The notes beneath the pieces were generated by a model. It was given only the letters and a program-made list of their open reading frames with translations. It was not told the origin of the DNA and did no database searches. Made by a program: the position numbers and the translations under genes. From Paracoccaceae bacterium (lineage in GTDB: Bacteria; Pseudomonadota; Alphaproteobacteria; Rhodobacterales; Rhodobacteraceae), in NCBI GenBank assembly GCA_020622085.1, contig JAHRYM010000002.1, positions 1,059,604 through 1,123,603 on the forward strand: a stretch of 64,000 nt of DNA. Direction: 5' to 3'. Positions 8,950-20,124 of the stretch are shown here, in pieces. Numbering within the stretch: position 1 is the first letter of the stretch; the number at the start of each line of letters is the position of its first letter.

Positions 8950-10182
8950 TCAGCCTTCGGCGGTGGCCAACGCCAGGCCATCGACCACGGCGGTGAAGAC
9001 TTCGGAATATTCAAACCCGGCGTTCTGGAACCGCACGCGCATCAGCCGGTCCAGCACCCCGATCAGGCTCGATCCCCCGACGAACACCACGCGGTCCACC
9101 GCGTCTTCGGCCACCCCGGCCATTTCTGCGGTATCCGAGGCCGCCTGTCCGATACGCTCCACCATCGGCCAGAGGCCCGTCATCAGGTCGGCTTCGGAAA
9201 GCGGCGGCTGCAATCCCGGTTCGATGACGGAAAGGTTGATCTCTCCCATCCCCGACCCGTTCGCGGTGATTTTCGCGGCTTCGACCATGAAGGCCAGGTC
9301 ATGGCCCAGATGCATTTCCAGCACGGTGACCAGTCGCTGCATGCGGTAGGGATCGACCGCCAGCTTCAGCATCTGCCGCGCATCGCGCAGGCTGTCCGCG
9401 CCATAGACGAAGACGATCTTTTCCCAGGAGGCCAGATCCAGATACATCGACGGGGGAACGCTGTTGCGGCCCTTCCCCAAGAGATTCCTCAACTCGCCGC
9501 CCATGCCCAGCAACGGCATCACATGCGCAAGGCTCAGCGCCTTGTCGAAATCCGTCCCACCGATCCTGATGCCGTGCGAGGCCAGCACCTGCATGCGCCC
9601 GGCGTTGCTCCGAAACAGCGTGAAGTCCGAAGTGCCGCCGCCGATGTCGACGATCAGACTCAATCCATCGCTGGCACCGGCGGCGAGGGCGGCGGCTTCG
9701 GGTTCGGCCAGAAAGCGGACAGTCTCGAACCCCGCCATCGCGTAGCATTCGGCCAGATCCGCCGCCGCCTGCGCATCGCGCCCTGCATCCGCCGAATGAA
9801 AATGCACGGGCCGACCCGCCACGACCGATCGCACCTCGGCCCCCAGATCGGCAGAGGCGCGGGCACGGACCTCGGCCAGAAACCGCGCGACGACATCCAG
9901 AAGTGTGAGCCGTTCGTTCAGGAACGTCCGCCGTTCCCGCGCCAAAGGCGTTCCAAGCACGCTTTTCAGCGCCCGCATGAACCGGCCATCGTGGCCGTCG
10001 ATCAGCGCCGAAACCGCATCGCGGCCATAGTAGGTATGGCGGGATGCGAAATCCAGAAAGATCGCCGTCGGCAGCGTTTCCTGCTCTGGCTCCAACGTAA
10101 TGATCCGCGGCCTGCCCCGTTCCAGCACGGCTGCCGCCGTGTTTGATGTGCCGAAATCTATGCCGATCACCGGGGCGGTCAT
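8950..10182 (-). CDS. Hsp70-family protein, YegD-like
   Basis: A 410-residue Hsp70/actin-fold ATPase of the short YegD type. It has phosphate-1 IGIDFGTSN, phosphate-2 [15 protein letters not shown] and the adenosine motif [13 protein letters not shown], but lacks the substrate-binding domain of DnaK. The start at 10182 gives the standard [14 protein letters not shown] beginning; an earlier in-frame start at 10239 would add an unlikely extension. Members are poorly characterised putative chaperones. It sits upstream of trhO on the same strand and is divergent from pncA. Confidence 0.88.
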   Translation of the reverse strand: MTAPVIGIDFGTSNTAAAVLERGRPRIITLEPEQETLPTAIFLDFASRHTYYGRDAVSALIDGHDGRFMRALKSVLGTPLARERRTFLNERLTLLDVVARFLAEVRARASADLGAEVRSVVAGRPVHFHSADAGRDAQAAADLAECYAMAGFETVRFLAEPEAAALAAGASDGLSLIVDIGGGTSDFTLFRSNAGRMQVLASHGIRIGGTDFDKALSLAHVMPLLGMGGELRNLLGKGRNSVPPSMYLDLASWEKIVFVYGADSLRDARQMLKLAVDPYRMQRLVTVLEMHLGHDLAFMVEAAKITANGSGMGEINLSVIEPGLQPPLSEADLMTGLWPMVERIGQAASDTAEMAGVAEDAVDRVVFVGGSSLIGVLDRLMRVRFQNAGFEYSEVFTAVVDGLALATAEG

Positions 10183-10307
10183 GGGGATGCCTTCGAAGCA
10201 GGGAAGGCCCGCCTTAGCAAGCACCAATGGCCGAAACAAGCCTTGGCGGGCATTGACCGTCCCGACAACGCTGCTTACCGATTGTCAGGTGCAGTGGAGG
10301 AACCGCG

Positions 10308-10916
10308 ATGCGCCCGGAACACGAAGCCCTGATCGTGGTCGACATCCAGAACGACTTCTGCCCCGGCGGCCTGCTGGCGGTGGCCGATGGCGATGCGATC
10401 ATCCCGAGCGTCAACGCGCTTCTGGACGACTTCCCCGTGCGTGTGCTGACGCAGGATTGGCACCCGGCAAACCACCTGTCCTTTGCCGCGAACCACCCCG
10501 GTGCCCAGCCTTTCAGCCTGACGCAGATGCCCTATGGCCCGCAGGTATTGTGGCCGGTTCATTGCGTGCAAGGGACGGACGGGGCGGCCTTTCACCGCGA
10601 GCTGCGCACCGGTCCCGCCGACCTGGTGATCCGAAAGGGCTTCCGCCCCCAGATCGACAGCTACTCCGCCTTTTTCGAAAACGATCACAAAACCCCCACT
10701 GGCCTTGAAGGCTATCTGCGCAACCGGGGCGTCACGCATCTGACGCTGGTGGGCCTCGCCACCGATTTCTGCGTGGCCTATTCGGCCGTGGATGCGGCAC
10801 GGCTTGGCTTTAGTGTCACGGTGCTGGAAGGCGCCTGCCGCGCCATCGACCTGAACGGCTCGCTGGCGCAGGCCCGCGCCGACATGCGCGCGGCCGGGGT
10901 TACACTGAAGGACTGA
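10308..10916 (+). CDS. pncA: Nicotinamidase
   Basis: A 202-residue cysteine hydrolase converting nicotinamide to nicotinate in NAD salvage. The catalytic triad is visible: Asp12 in VVDIQNDF, Lys110 in VIRKGF and Cys155 in ATDFCV. The metal-binding group is Asp50, His52 and His56 in TQDWHPANH. GGAGG lies 7 nt before the ATG. Only 3 nt separate it from pncB, so the two form a salvage operon. In the 125-nt upstream gap, 7-bp arms GCCCGCC/GGCGGGC (10207 and 10245) and a weak TTGACC at 10253 may be regulatory, but I cannot assign a regulator. Confidence 0.95.
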   Translation: MRPEHEALIVVDIQNDFCPGGLLAVADGDAIIPSVNALLDDFPVRVLTQDWHPANHLSFAANHPGAQPFSLTQMPYGPQVLWPVHCVQGTDGAAFHRELRTGPADLVIRKGFRPQIDSYSAFFENDHKTPTGLEGYLRNRGVTHLTLVGLATDFCVAYSAVDAARLGFSVTVLEGACRAIDLNGSLAQARADMRAAGVTLKD

Positions 10917-10919
10917 CCC

Positions 10920-12209
10920 ATGGATATCGCTGCCCGCGTCTACGACCACACCTGGAAGATCGACCCCATCGTTCGGTCGCTGGTCGATGACGATTTCTAC
11001 AAGCTTCTGATGTGCCAGTCGGTCTTCCGCAACCGGCCTGACACGAATGTGCGCTTCAGCCTGATCAACCGGACCAGCCGGATCCGACTTGCCGACATCA
11101 TCGCCGAAGAAGATCTGCGTGCGCAGCTTGACCACCTGCGCTCCCTTTCGCTGACGCGTGGCGAAAGCACCTGGCTGCGCGGCAACACCTTCTATGGCAA
11201 GCGGCAGATGTTCCGCCCCGATTTCATGGAGTGGTTCGAACGGTTCCGCCTGCCGCCCTACCGGCTTGATGTGCGCGACGGGCAATATGAACTGACCTTC
11301 GAAGGCAAGTGGCCCGAAGTCATGCTGTGGGAAATCCCGGCGCTGGCGATCATCATGGAGCTACGGTCGCGCGCCGTCATGCGCCACATGCGGCGGTTCG
11401 AGCTGCAGGTGCTGTATGCCCGTGCCATGACCCGGGTCTGGGAAAAGATCGAGCGGCTGCGCAAGATCAAGGGCCTGAAGATCGCAGATTTCGGCACAAG
11501 GCGGCGGCATTCCTACCTCTGGCAGGACTGGTGCGTGCAGGCGATGATCGAAGGGCTTGGTGATGCCTTCACCGGCACCTCGAACTGCCTGATCGCCATG
11601 CGCCGCAATATCGAGGCGATCGGCACCAATGCCCACGAACTGCCGATGGTCTATTCGGCGCTGGCCGACAGCGATGCCGAACTGCTTCAGGCGCCCTATG
11701 ACGTTCTGGCCGATTGGCATGACGAACACGAAGGCAACCTGCGGATCATCCTGCCGGACACCTACGGCACCGCCGGTTTCCTGAAACGCGCCCCCGACTG
11801 GCTGGCGAAATGGACCGGCATCCGCATCGACAGCGGCGATCCCGTCGCCGGCACCGAACTCGCCATCGACTGGTGGAAATCGCATGGCGAAGACCCGCGT
11901 GGAAAGCTGGTGATCTTCTCGGACGGGCTGGATGTCGAACAGATCGAAAACCTGCATGCCCGCTTTTCAAACCGGGTTAAGGTCAGTTTCGGCTGGGGCA
12001 CGCTGCTGACCAACGATTTCCGGGGCCTTGCACCCGACAACGCGCTGGAGCCGTTGAGCCTTGTCTGCAAGGCGGTCAGCGCCAATGGCCGCCCGACCGT
12101 CAAGCTGTCGGACAACCCGACCAAGGCGCTTGGCCCGGCAACCGAGATCGACCGCTACAAGCGCGTCTTCGGCGTGGGCGATCAGGCGGCGCAGGCGGTG
12201 GTCGTCTGA
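10920..12209 (+). CDS. pncB: Nicotinate phosphoribosyltransferase
   Basis: A 429-residue enzyme that joins nicotinate and PRPP to nicotinate mononucleotide, the step after PncA. Family features include DFYKLLMCQ near the N-terminus, the FGTRRRHS segment with the phosphorylatable/catalytic His, the FTGTSN..IA block, and the RIDSGDP and IIFSDGLD-like (LVIFSDGLDVE) phosphate-binding region. The length is normal. It is the second gene of the pncA-pncB operon and ends 15 nt from the convergent RND permease gene. Confidence 0.95.
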   Translation: MDIAARVYDHTWKIDPIVRSLVDDDFYKLLMCQSVFRNRPDTNVRFSLINRTSRIRLADIIAEEDLRAQLDHLRSLSLTRGESTWLRGNTFYGKRQMFRPDFMEWFERFRLPPYRLDVRDGQYELTFEGKWPEVMLWEIPALAIIMELRSRAVMRHMRRFELQVLYARAMTRVWEKIERLRKIKGLKIADFGTRRRHSYLWQDWCVQAMIEGLGDAFTGTSNCLIAMRRNIEAIGTNAHELPMVYSALADSDAELLQAPYDVLADWHDEHEGNLRIILPDTYGTAGFLKRAPDWLAKWTGIRIDSGDPVAGTELAIDWWKSHGEDPRGKLVIFSDGLDVEQIENLHARFSNRVKVSFGWGTLLTNDFRGLAPDNALEPLSLVCKAVSANGRPTVKLSDNPTKALGPATEIDRYKRVFGVGDQAAQAVVV

Positions 12210-12224
12210 CCACCGCCGCAAGGC

Positions 12225-15200
12225 TCAGGCCGTGCGGAACACCCGGTAGATCGCCGGGATCACCAGCACCGTCAGCAGGGTCGAACTGAGCAAGCCGAAC
12301 AGCAGCGAAATCGCCAGCCCCTGGAAGATCGGATCGGCCAGGATCACCACCGCGCCGATCATCGCCGCAATGGCCGTCAGCAGGATCGGCTTGAACCGGA
12401 TCGCGCCGGCCTCGATCAGCGTCTGCACGGTCGGCCTTGTGCCGGGGCTGGAATGGCGGATGAAGTCCACGAGCAGGATCGAGTTCCGCACGATGATCCC
12501 CGCCAGCGCGATGAAACCGATCATCGAGGTGGCCGAGAAGGGCGCGCCGAACAGCCAGTGGCCCAGCATGATCCCAAGGAAAGTAAGCGGGATCGGCGTC
12601 AGGATCACCAGCGGCAGCTTGAACGATCCGAACTGCGCCACGACAAGGATGTAGATCCCCAGCATCGCCACCCCGAAAGCGGCGCCCATGTCGCGGAAAG
12701 TGACATAGGTCACTTCCCATTCGCCATCCCACAGAAGCGTGACGCGGCTTTCGTCGTCCGGCTGGCCATGCAGCGCGATCTCTGGCTTGCCGCCGTCCGT
12801 CCAATCCATCTTCTCAAGCTGGTCCGAAACGCCCAGCATCCCGTAAAGCGGCGCTTCGAAGGTGCCGGCCAGATCGGCGGTGATCATTTCGGCCGCGCGA
12901 CCGTTGTGGCGAAAGATCGGGTAGGAGGCCTTCTCCTCGGCCACCCGCACAACATCGCCCAGCTCGACCACACCCCGCGCACCCGGCAGAACGTTGGCCG
13001 GGATCGGCGTAGTCAGGAAGGTTTCGTCTAGCACCTTCGATCCCTTGTCCCGCGCGATCTGCAGCGGGATCGGATAGCGACCATCGCCCCGGTGCGAATA
13101 GCCCACCGTCTGGCCGCCGTTCAGGATGGCCAGCGTGTCAAATACGTCCTGTTCCTGGACTCCGAAGAACTCCAGATCGTCGGTGGAAATCGTCGCGCGC
13201 AGGCGGCGCGGCTGTTCGCCGTAGCTGTCATCAACGTCAACGATGAAGGGCACCGCCTTGAAGGCCTGTTTGACCTTTTCCGCCGCCGCACGCCGCGTTT
13301 CGGCATCGGGGCCGTAGACCTCGGCCAGAAGTGTCGCCAGCACCGGAGGGCCCGGGGGCGGCTCGACGGTTTTCAGGCTGGTGCCCGGCGGAACCGGGAT
13401 CGCCGCAAGGCGCTGCCGCAGGTCCAGCGCAACGTCATGGCTCGCGCGGTCACGGTCGGCCTTCGGCGTCAGGTTCAGCTGCACCTCGCCCAATTGCGGT
13501 TCCTGCCGGATGAAGTAGTGCCGCACCAGACCGTTGAAGTTGAAGGGCGCGGGGGTTCCGGCATGGGTCTGCACCGCCATCACCTCGGGCAGGCCCAGCG
13601 CGACCCGCGCCACATCCTGCGCCACGCGGTCGGTATCTTCGACCGAGGCGCCTTCCGGCAGGTCGATCATCACCGCCAGTTCGGACTTGTTGTCGAAGGG
13701 CAGCAGCTTGACCGTCACATGCTTGGTGTAAAGCAGGCTGAGCGAGCCGAAGGACAGCGCCGCGATGACCAGCAGGAAGGTCAGGCTGCGGGCCTTGGTC
13801 TTCAGGATCGGCCGCGCCGCGTGACCGAATATCCGGCCCAGGACGCCGCCCGGCAGCTCTCCGGGCGCGTGCGCGCCGTGGCCAGACAGTTTCGCCTTTC
13901 CAGCGATCTTGACCATCAGCCAGGGGGTGATGATCACCGCGACGAAGAAGGAAAAGATCATCGCCGCGCTGGCGTTGGCGGGAATCGGGCTCATGTAGGG
14001 GCCCATCATGCCGGATACGAACAGCATCGGCAGCAACGCCGCGACGACGGTCAGCGTGGCGACGATGGTGGGGTTGCCCACTTCGGCCACCGCGTCGATG
14101 GCGGCTTCGCGTCGGCTTCGGCCATCACCCATCGCCCAGTGGCGGGCGATGTTCTCGATCACCACGATGGCGTCATCGACAAGGATGCCGATGGAAAAGA
14201 TCAGCGCGAACAGGCTCACGCGGTTCAGCGTGTAGCCCATGATCCAGGCCGAAAACAGCGTCAGAAGGATTGTCACCGGGATCACGATGGCCACGACGAT
14301 GCTTTCGCGCCAGCCAATGGCCAGAAGCACAAGGCCGATGATCGACACGGTCGCAAGGCCCAGGTGGAACAGCAGCTCATTGGCCTTTTCGCTGGCGGTT
14401 TCGCCGTAATCGCGCGTCACCGTCATGGTGACGTTTTCCGGGATCAACGTGCCATGCAGCGCCTCGATCCGGTGCAGCGCCGCTTCGGCCACCACCACCG
14501 CATTCGCGCCCGCACGCTTGGCGACCGCAAGCGTGACCGCAGGCACCCGCTCCGCCGTGCCATTCGCGCCTTTGCGCACCATGCTGACGATGTGCTCCGA
14601 CGTATCGGGAACGAAGCTCACATCGGCCACATCGGCCACATAGACCGGCCGACCGTCACGCGTGGTCAACAGCAGGTCGGCCACTGCGGCCGGTGCGGTC
14701 AGGGTCTGCCCGGCCACCAGGTCGATCTGCTGGCCGCCGTCGCGCAGCTTGCCGGTGTTCAGAGTGCGATTGGCCTGCTGGACCTTCCCGGCAAGCTGCT
14801 GGAGCGTCACGCCATACAGCGCAAGCTTGTCCGGGTCGGGGGTGATGCGGATCGCTTCGGTCACGTCGCCTGCCAGATAGGTCTGGCCCACGTTTTCCGT
14901 CTTTGCGACCTCGGCCTGCACCAGCCGTGCGATGCGGGTCAGGTCATTGGCCGGAACCGCCTGGCCATCCGCGCCCGCGAATGTCAGCGTCAGGATCGCC
15001 ACATCGTCGATGCCGCGCCCGATGATCAGTGGTTCGGGAATGCCGACCGGAATCCGGTTCAGGTTGGCGCGGACCTTTTCGTGGATCCGCAGGATCGCGT
15101 TTTCCGAACTGGTGCCCACCTCGAACCGCGCCGTGACCATCGCTGCATCATCGCGGGTCGAGGAATAGACGTGTTCGACCCCGTTGATCCCCTTGACGAT

Positions 15201-15443
15201 GACCTCAAGCGGCTCGGTCACCAGCTTCACGGCATCTTCGGCAGCCAGACCCTGCGCCTGAACATGGATATCGACCATCGGGACTGAAATCTGCGGCTCT
15301 TCCTCGCGCGGCAGCGCGGTCAGGGCCACCAGACCGGCGGCCAGCGCCGCCAGAATGAACAGCGGCGTCAGCGCCGAAGCGATAAAGGCACGGGTTAGCG
15401 CCCCGGCCATGCCAAGGGCGTGTCGGACGGGCTGTTCGGTCAT
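12225..15443 (-). CDS. Efflux RND transporter permease subunit
   Basis: A 1072-residue inner-membrane antiporter of the AcrB/MexB-like superfamily. It has 12 expected transmembrane segments in two halves, large periplasmic loops, and the proton-relay motif GILVDDAIVVIENI in TM4 with both Asp residues. The N-terminus and the REEEPQISVPMVDI stretch are as in the broad subfamily of RND permeases of uncharacterised specificity. Its start overlaps the adaptor stop by 4 nt. No outer-membrane factor is encoded nearby, so a TolC-like partner must lie elsewhere. Substrate unknown; the operator upstream of the adaptor hints at sulfide or redox control. Confidence 0.93.
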   Translation of the reverse strand: MTEQPVRHALGMAGALTRAFIASALTPLFILAALAAGLVALTALPREEEPQISVPMVDIHVQAQGLAAEDAVKLVTEPLEVIVKGINGVEHVYSSTRDDAAMVTARFEVGTSSENAILRIHEKVRANLNRIPVGIPEPLIIGRGIDDVAILTLTFAGADGQAVPANDLTRIARLVQAEVAKTENVGQTYLAGDVTEAIRITPDPDKLALYGVTLQQLAGKVQQANRTLNTGKLRDGGQQIDLVAGQTLTAPAAVADLLLTTRDGRPVYVADVADVSFVPDTSEHIVSMVRKGANGTAERVPAVTLAVAKRAGANAVVVAEAALHRIEALHGTLIPENVTMTVTRDYGETASEKANELLFHLGLATVSIIGLVLLAIGWRESIVVAIVIPVTILLTLFSAWIMGYTLNRVSLFALIFSIGILVDDAIVVIENIARHWAMGDGRSRREAAIDAVAEVGNPTIVATLTVVAALLPMLFVSGMMGPYMSPIPANASAAMIFSFFVAVIITPWLMVKIAGKAKLSGHGAHAPGELPGGVLGRIFGHAARPILKTKARSLTFLLVIAALSFGSLSLLYTKHVTVKLLPFDNKSELAVMIDLPEGASVEDTDRVAQDVARVALGLPEVMAVQTHAGTPAPFNFNGLVRHYFIRQEPQLGEVQLNLTPKADRDRASHDVALDLRQRLAAIPVPPGTSLKTVEPPPGPPVLATLLAEVYGPDAETRRAAAEKVKQAFKAVPFIVDVDDSYGEQPRRLRATISTDDLEFFGVQEQDVFDTLAILNGGQTVGYSHRGDGRYPIPLQIARDKGSKVLDETFLTTPIPANVLPGARGVVELGDVVRVAEEKASYPIFRHNGRAAEMITADLAGTFEAPLYGMLGVSDQLEKMDWTDGGKPEIALHGQPDDESRVTLLWDGEWEVTYVTFRDMGAAFGVAMLGIYILVVAQFGSFKLPLVILTPIPLTFLGIMLGHWLFGAPFSATSMIGFIALAGIIVRNSILLVDFIRHSSPGTRPTVQTLIEAGAIRFKPILLTAIAAMIGAVVILADPIFQGLAISLLFGLLSSTLLTVLVIPAIYRVFRTA

Positions 15444-16405
15444 TTCTGTTCCGCCAGGTCATCGCCGGCCTGAAGGCCGGAAAGGATTTCGATCATGTCC
15501 TGCCCGGCGATCACGTGCTTCGGCCCCGGAACCACCGTTCGCATCAGCGGGCCCTGTGGCGTGTTCAGGGCAACCGCATCCAGCCCGGCGTGGGTTTTCA
15601 CGGTTTGCGCCGGCACCAACAGCGCCTTGCGGTGGCCTACCGGCAGGCGGACCAGCACCCGCGCGTCATAGAACCGGTCGGACAGGCCCTGCACATCGAC
15701 ATCGGCCAGAACCCTGCCGTTTTCGATCAGCGGATAGATCTTGGCCAGCTTGCCCGCCGTTGCGACATCCCCCTGTTCGATCTGGATTTCGGCGCCTTCA
15801 TGCAGGCCTGTGGCATGGCGTTCGGGCACCGCAAGACGAAGGAAGATCCCCCCGCCGCCGACGGATGCCACTTCTTCACCCGGCATAACCACCGCCCCGG
15901 CCGCAACCGGAACAGACAGCACGCGCCCGGCAATCGGCGCAAGGACCGAGCCTTCGGCAGCTTGCTGTTCGATCACGCGGCGATCGGCCCGCGTCGCCTC
16001 GATCTGGCCAGACAGCACATCGACCTGCGTGCGCAAGGCGTCAAGCCTCTGCACGGTAGTGACGCCGCGCGACTGAAGCTCTTCGCCGCGCTTCAGTTCG
16101 GCCCGGGCGTTGTCCAGTTGCGCGTTCAGACTGTCGAGCCGTGCGTCTGTTGCCGAAAGCTGGAACGCCAGCTTTTCATCGACCACCTGCGCCAGCACCT
16201 GCCCCGCCGTCACGCTGTCGCCCTCGGACACGGCCAGCGTCACCAGGGTGCCGCCAAGACGCGCACGCGCCGGGATGCGGTTGCGCGATTCGATGCGGCC
16301 ATAGACCGCTTTCCATTCTGTCACATCAACCGGCTGTAGCGGGGCGGCCGGGGCGGCGATTGGCAGCGCCAGCGCGGCCAGAAGGATCAACAGGGGCTTG
16401 TGCAC
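15440..16405 (-). CDS. Efflux RND transporter periplasmic adaptor subunit
   Basis: A 321-residue membrane-fusion protein. It starts with GTG, preceded by GAGAGG, and has a signal peptide (hydrophobic residues about 5-20, cleavage near APAA). Then follow a lipoyl/barrel-sandwich half (GGTLVTLAVSEGDSVTAGQ), a long alpha-hairpin around residues 75-130, the second lipoyl half (VLAPIAGRVLSVPVAAG) and a beta-barrel domain. It is the first gene of the two-gene efflux operon and would bridge the permease and an outer-membrane channel. Regulation is probably through the inverted repeat over the -10 region 48-67 nt upstream. Confidence 0.92.
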   Translation of the reverse strand: MHKPLLILLAALALPIAAPAAPLQPVDVTEWKAVYGRIESRNRIPARARLGGTLVTLAVSEGDSVTAGQVLAQVVDEKLAFQLSATDARLDSLNAQLDNARAELKRGEELQSRGVTTVQRLDALRTQVDVLSGQIEATRADRRVIEQQAAEGSVLAPIAGRVLSVPVAAGAVVMPGEEVASVGGGGIFLRLAVPERHATGLHEGAEIQIEQGDVATAGKLAKIYPLIENGRVLADVDVQGLSDRFYDARVLVRLPVGHRKALLVPAQTVKTHAGLDAVALNTPQGPLMRTVVPGPKHVIAGQDMIEILSGLQAGDDLAEQK

Positions 16406-16452
16406 GATCTCGACCTCTCAGATGGACGGGGCAGGGGGCCGGGGTCCGAAAT

Positions 16453-16495
16453 ATATTCCTTATATTGAATATGTTTGCCTGCGCAGCATTGTCAA
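16453..16495 (-). promoter_or_regulatory. RND efflux promoter with ATTC-N8-GAAT operator
   Basis: On the minus strand TTGACA (16490-16495) is a consensus -35 box, and TATTCA (16466-16471) lies 18 nt further as a plausible -10. Over the -10 sits a 20-bp inverted repeat (16453-16472) with arms ATATTC and GAATAT and an 8-nt AT-rich spacer. This equals the ATTC-N8-GAAT pattern reported for SqrR, the persulfide-responsive ArsR-family repressor of Rhodobacter capsulatus, and related BigR boxes. A repressor here would occlude RNA polymerase. No ArsR gene is in the window. Confidence 0.65.
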
Positions 16496-16543
16496 GCTGC
16501 ACTCCAGCATGAGTGTGGCCCGGTGCCCCCGTTCTGGCAAGGA

Positions 16544-19072
<2,529 letters not shown>

Positions 19073-19693
19073 TCAGGTCTGGGTGATGATGGCACCCACG
19101 GCAATCAGGGCCGCTCCGGCGATCCGGTTGATGCGCCCGAACCCCGCCTGCGTTCCGATGCGCAGGCGCAGATGCGACAGGCCCCACCCCATGATCAGGT
19201 TGCAGCCAAAGGGAATGAGCATGGACACAAGGCAGATCACCAGCACGTCCATGCCGTTGATACGGCTCAGGTCGAAGAAGCCGGGCAGCATTCCCATGTA
19301 GAACAGGATCGCCTTGGGGTTTCCGATCACCGCCGCCAACCCGGCACTGAAGCCTGCCCAGATGCCCGGCCGCGCCAGACGGGAATCGCTGCCCACCACC
19401 GCGTCCGCGTGGCGAAGCAACCCGATGCCCATCACCACGAACACCCCCGCCGCCACCCAGCGCAAGATGCCCATGATCTGCGCTTCCTGCGCAATCACCA
19501 GGCTCAGGCCCAGAGTTGCCGTCAAGGGCCAGAGGAAGTCGCCGATGGCCACCCCGAGCGCCAGCGGCCAGGTCGCGTGAAAGCCGCCGGAAAGGCCGCG
19601 CGCCGTCAGCGCCACGAAGACTGGTCCCGGCGTCACCCACAAAAGCAGCATCGCACCGGAATACAGCGCCAGTTGCCAGAGCGTCAGGGTCAT
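19073..19693 (-). CDS. LysE/RhtB-family amino-acid exporter
   Basis: A 206-residue membrane protein with about six hydrophobic segments and the family N-terminus LWVTPGPVFVALTARGLSGG (the PGP motif), plus GNPKAILFYMGMLPGF in the middle. Members export amino acids or related small molecules. Its ATG overlaps the VOC gene stop by 4 nt, so it is coupled to the replication genes recF and dnaN upstream. Substrate unknown. Confidence 0.85.
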   Translation of the reverse strand: MTLTLWQLALYSGAMLLLWVTPGPVFVALTARGLSGGFHATWPLALGVAIGDFLWPLTATLGLSLVIAQEAQIMGILRWVAAGVFVVMGIGLLRHADAVVGSDSRLARPGIWAGFSAGLAAVIGNPKAILFYMGMLPGFFDLSRINGMDVLVICLVSMLIPFGCNLIMGWGLSHLRLRIGTQAGFGRINRIAGAALIAVGAIITQT

Positions 19694-20124
19694 TGGGCCT
19701 CCGGCAGGGTCAGGGAGCCATCTTCGGAAAGAGGCCAGAAGGGATTGACGGCGTATTCCCAGACATGGCCATCCGGGTCCGCAACATAACCCGAATAGCC
19801 GCCCCAGAAGACGCGTTCGGGGTGCTTGAGTCCCCGGGCGCCCGCAGCCATCGCACGGTCATAGGCTTGGTCGACCTCGGCCTCGGTTGCGAAGTTCTGC
19901 GCCAGGGTGGTTGCCCCTGTGCCCAATGCCTCATCGGGGCGCCCCTGATCGGCGGCAAGATCGGCCCGCCCGAACAGCGCCAGCACCGACCCGTGCATCT
20001 GGTAGAAGGCCACGCCCGGCTGGCTTGCGCCATGTTCGACCCAGCCCAGACGGCCGTAATACCCGCGTGACCGGTCCAGATCGGACACGCCCAGCGTGAT
20101 CAGGGTTACCCGCTGCGGGGTCAT
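19690..20124 (-). CDS. VOC (glyoxalase/bleomycin-resistance fold) family protein
   Basis: A 144-residue protein with two beta-alpha-beta-beta-beta modules. It shows VTLITLGVSDLDRSRGYYGRLGW at the start and WGGYSGYVADPDGHVWEYAVNP near the end, the latter with the usual Glu metal ligand; the first-module metal His is not evident. Members include glyoxalases, dioxygenases and resistance proteins, so the role is open. It overlaps recF by 4 nt and the lysE-like gene by 4 nt. Such a protein placed between recF and gyrB has no obvious link to replication. Confidence 0.85.
   Translation of the reverse strand: MTPQRVTLITLGVSDLDRSRGYYGRLGWVEHGASQPGVAFYQMHGSVLALFGRADLAADQGRPDEALGTGATTLAQNFATEAEVDQAYDRAMAAGARGLKHPERVFWGGYSGYVADPDGHVWEYAVNPFWPLSEDGSLTLPEAQ

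Noticed and set aside
10207..10251. GCCCGCC/GGCGGGC arms upstream of pncA as an NAD-repressor operator or riboswitch
   Set aside because: Arms are short, 31 nt apart and common in high-G+C DNA; no match to a known NAD regulator site could be confirmed.
13092..15287. 731-codon plus-strand open frame opposite the RND permease
   Set aside because: It is a mirror of a strong coding frame in high-G+C DNA: rich in His, Arg, Gln and Asp, no domain motifs, no ribosome-binding site.
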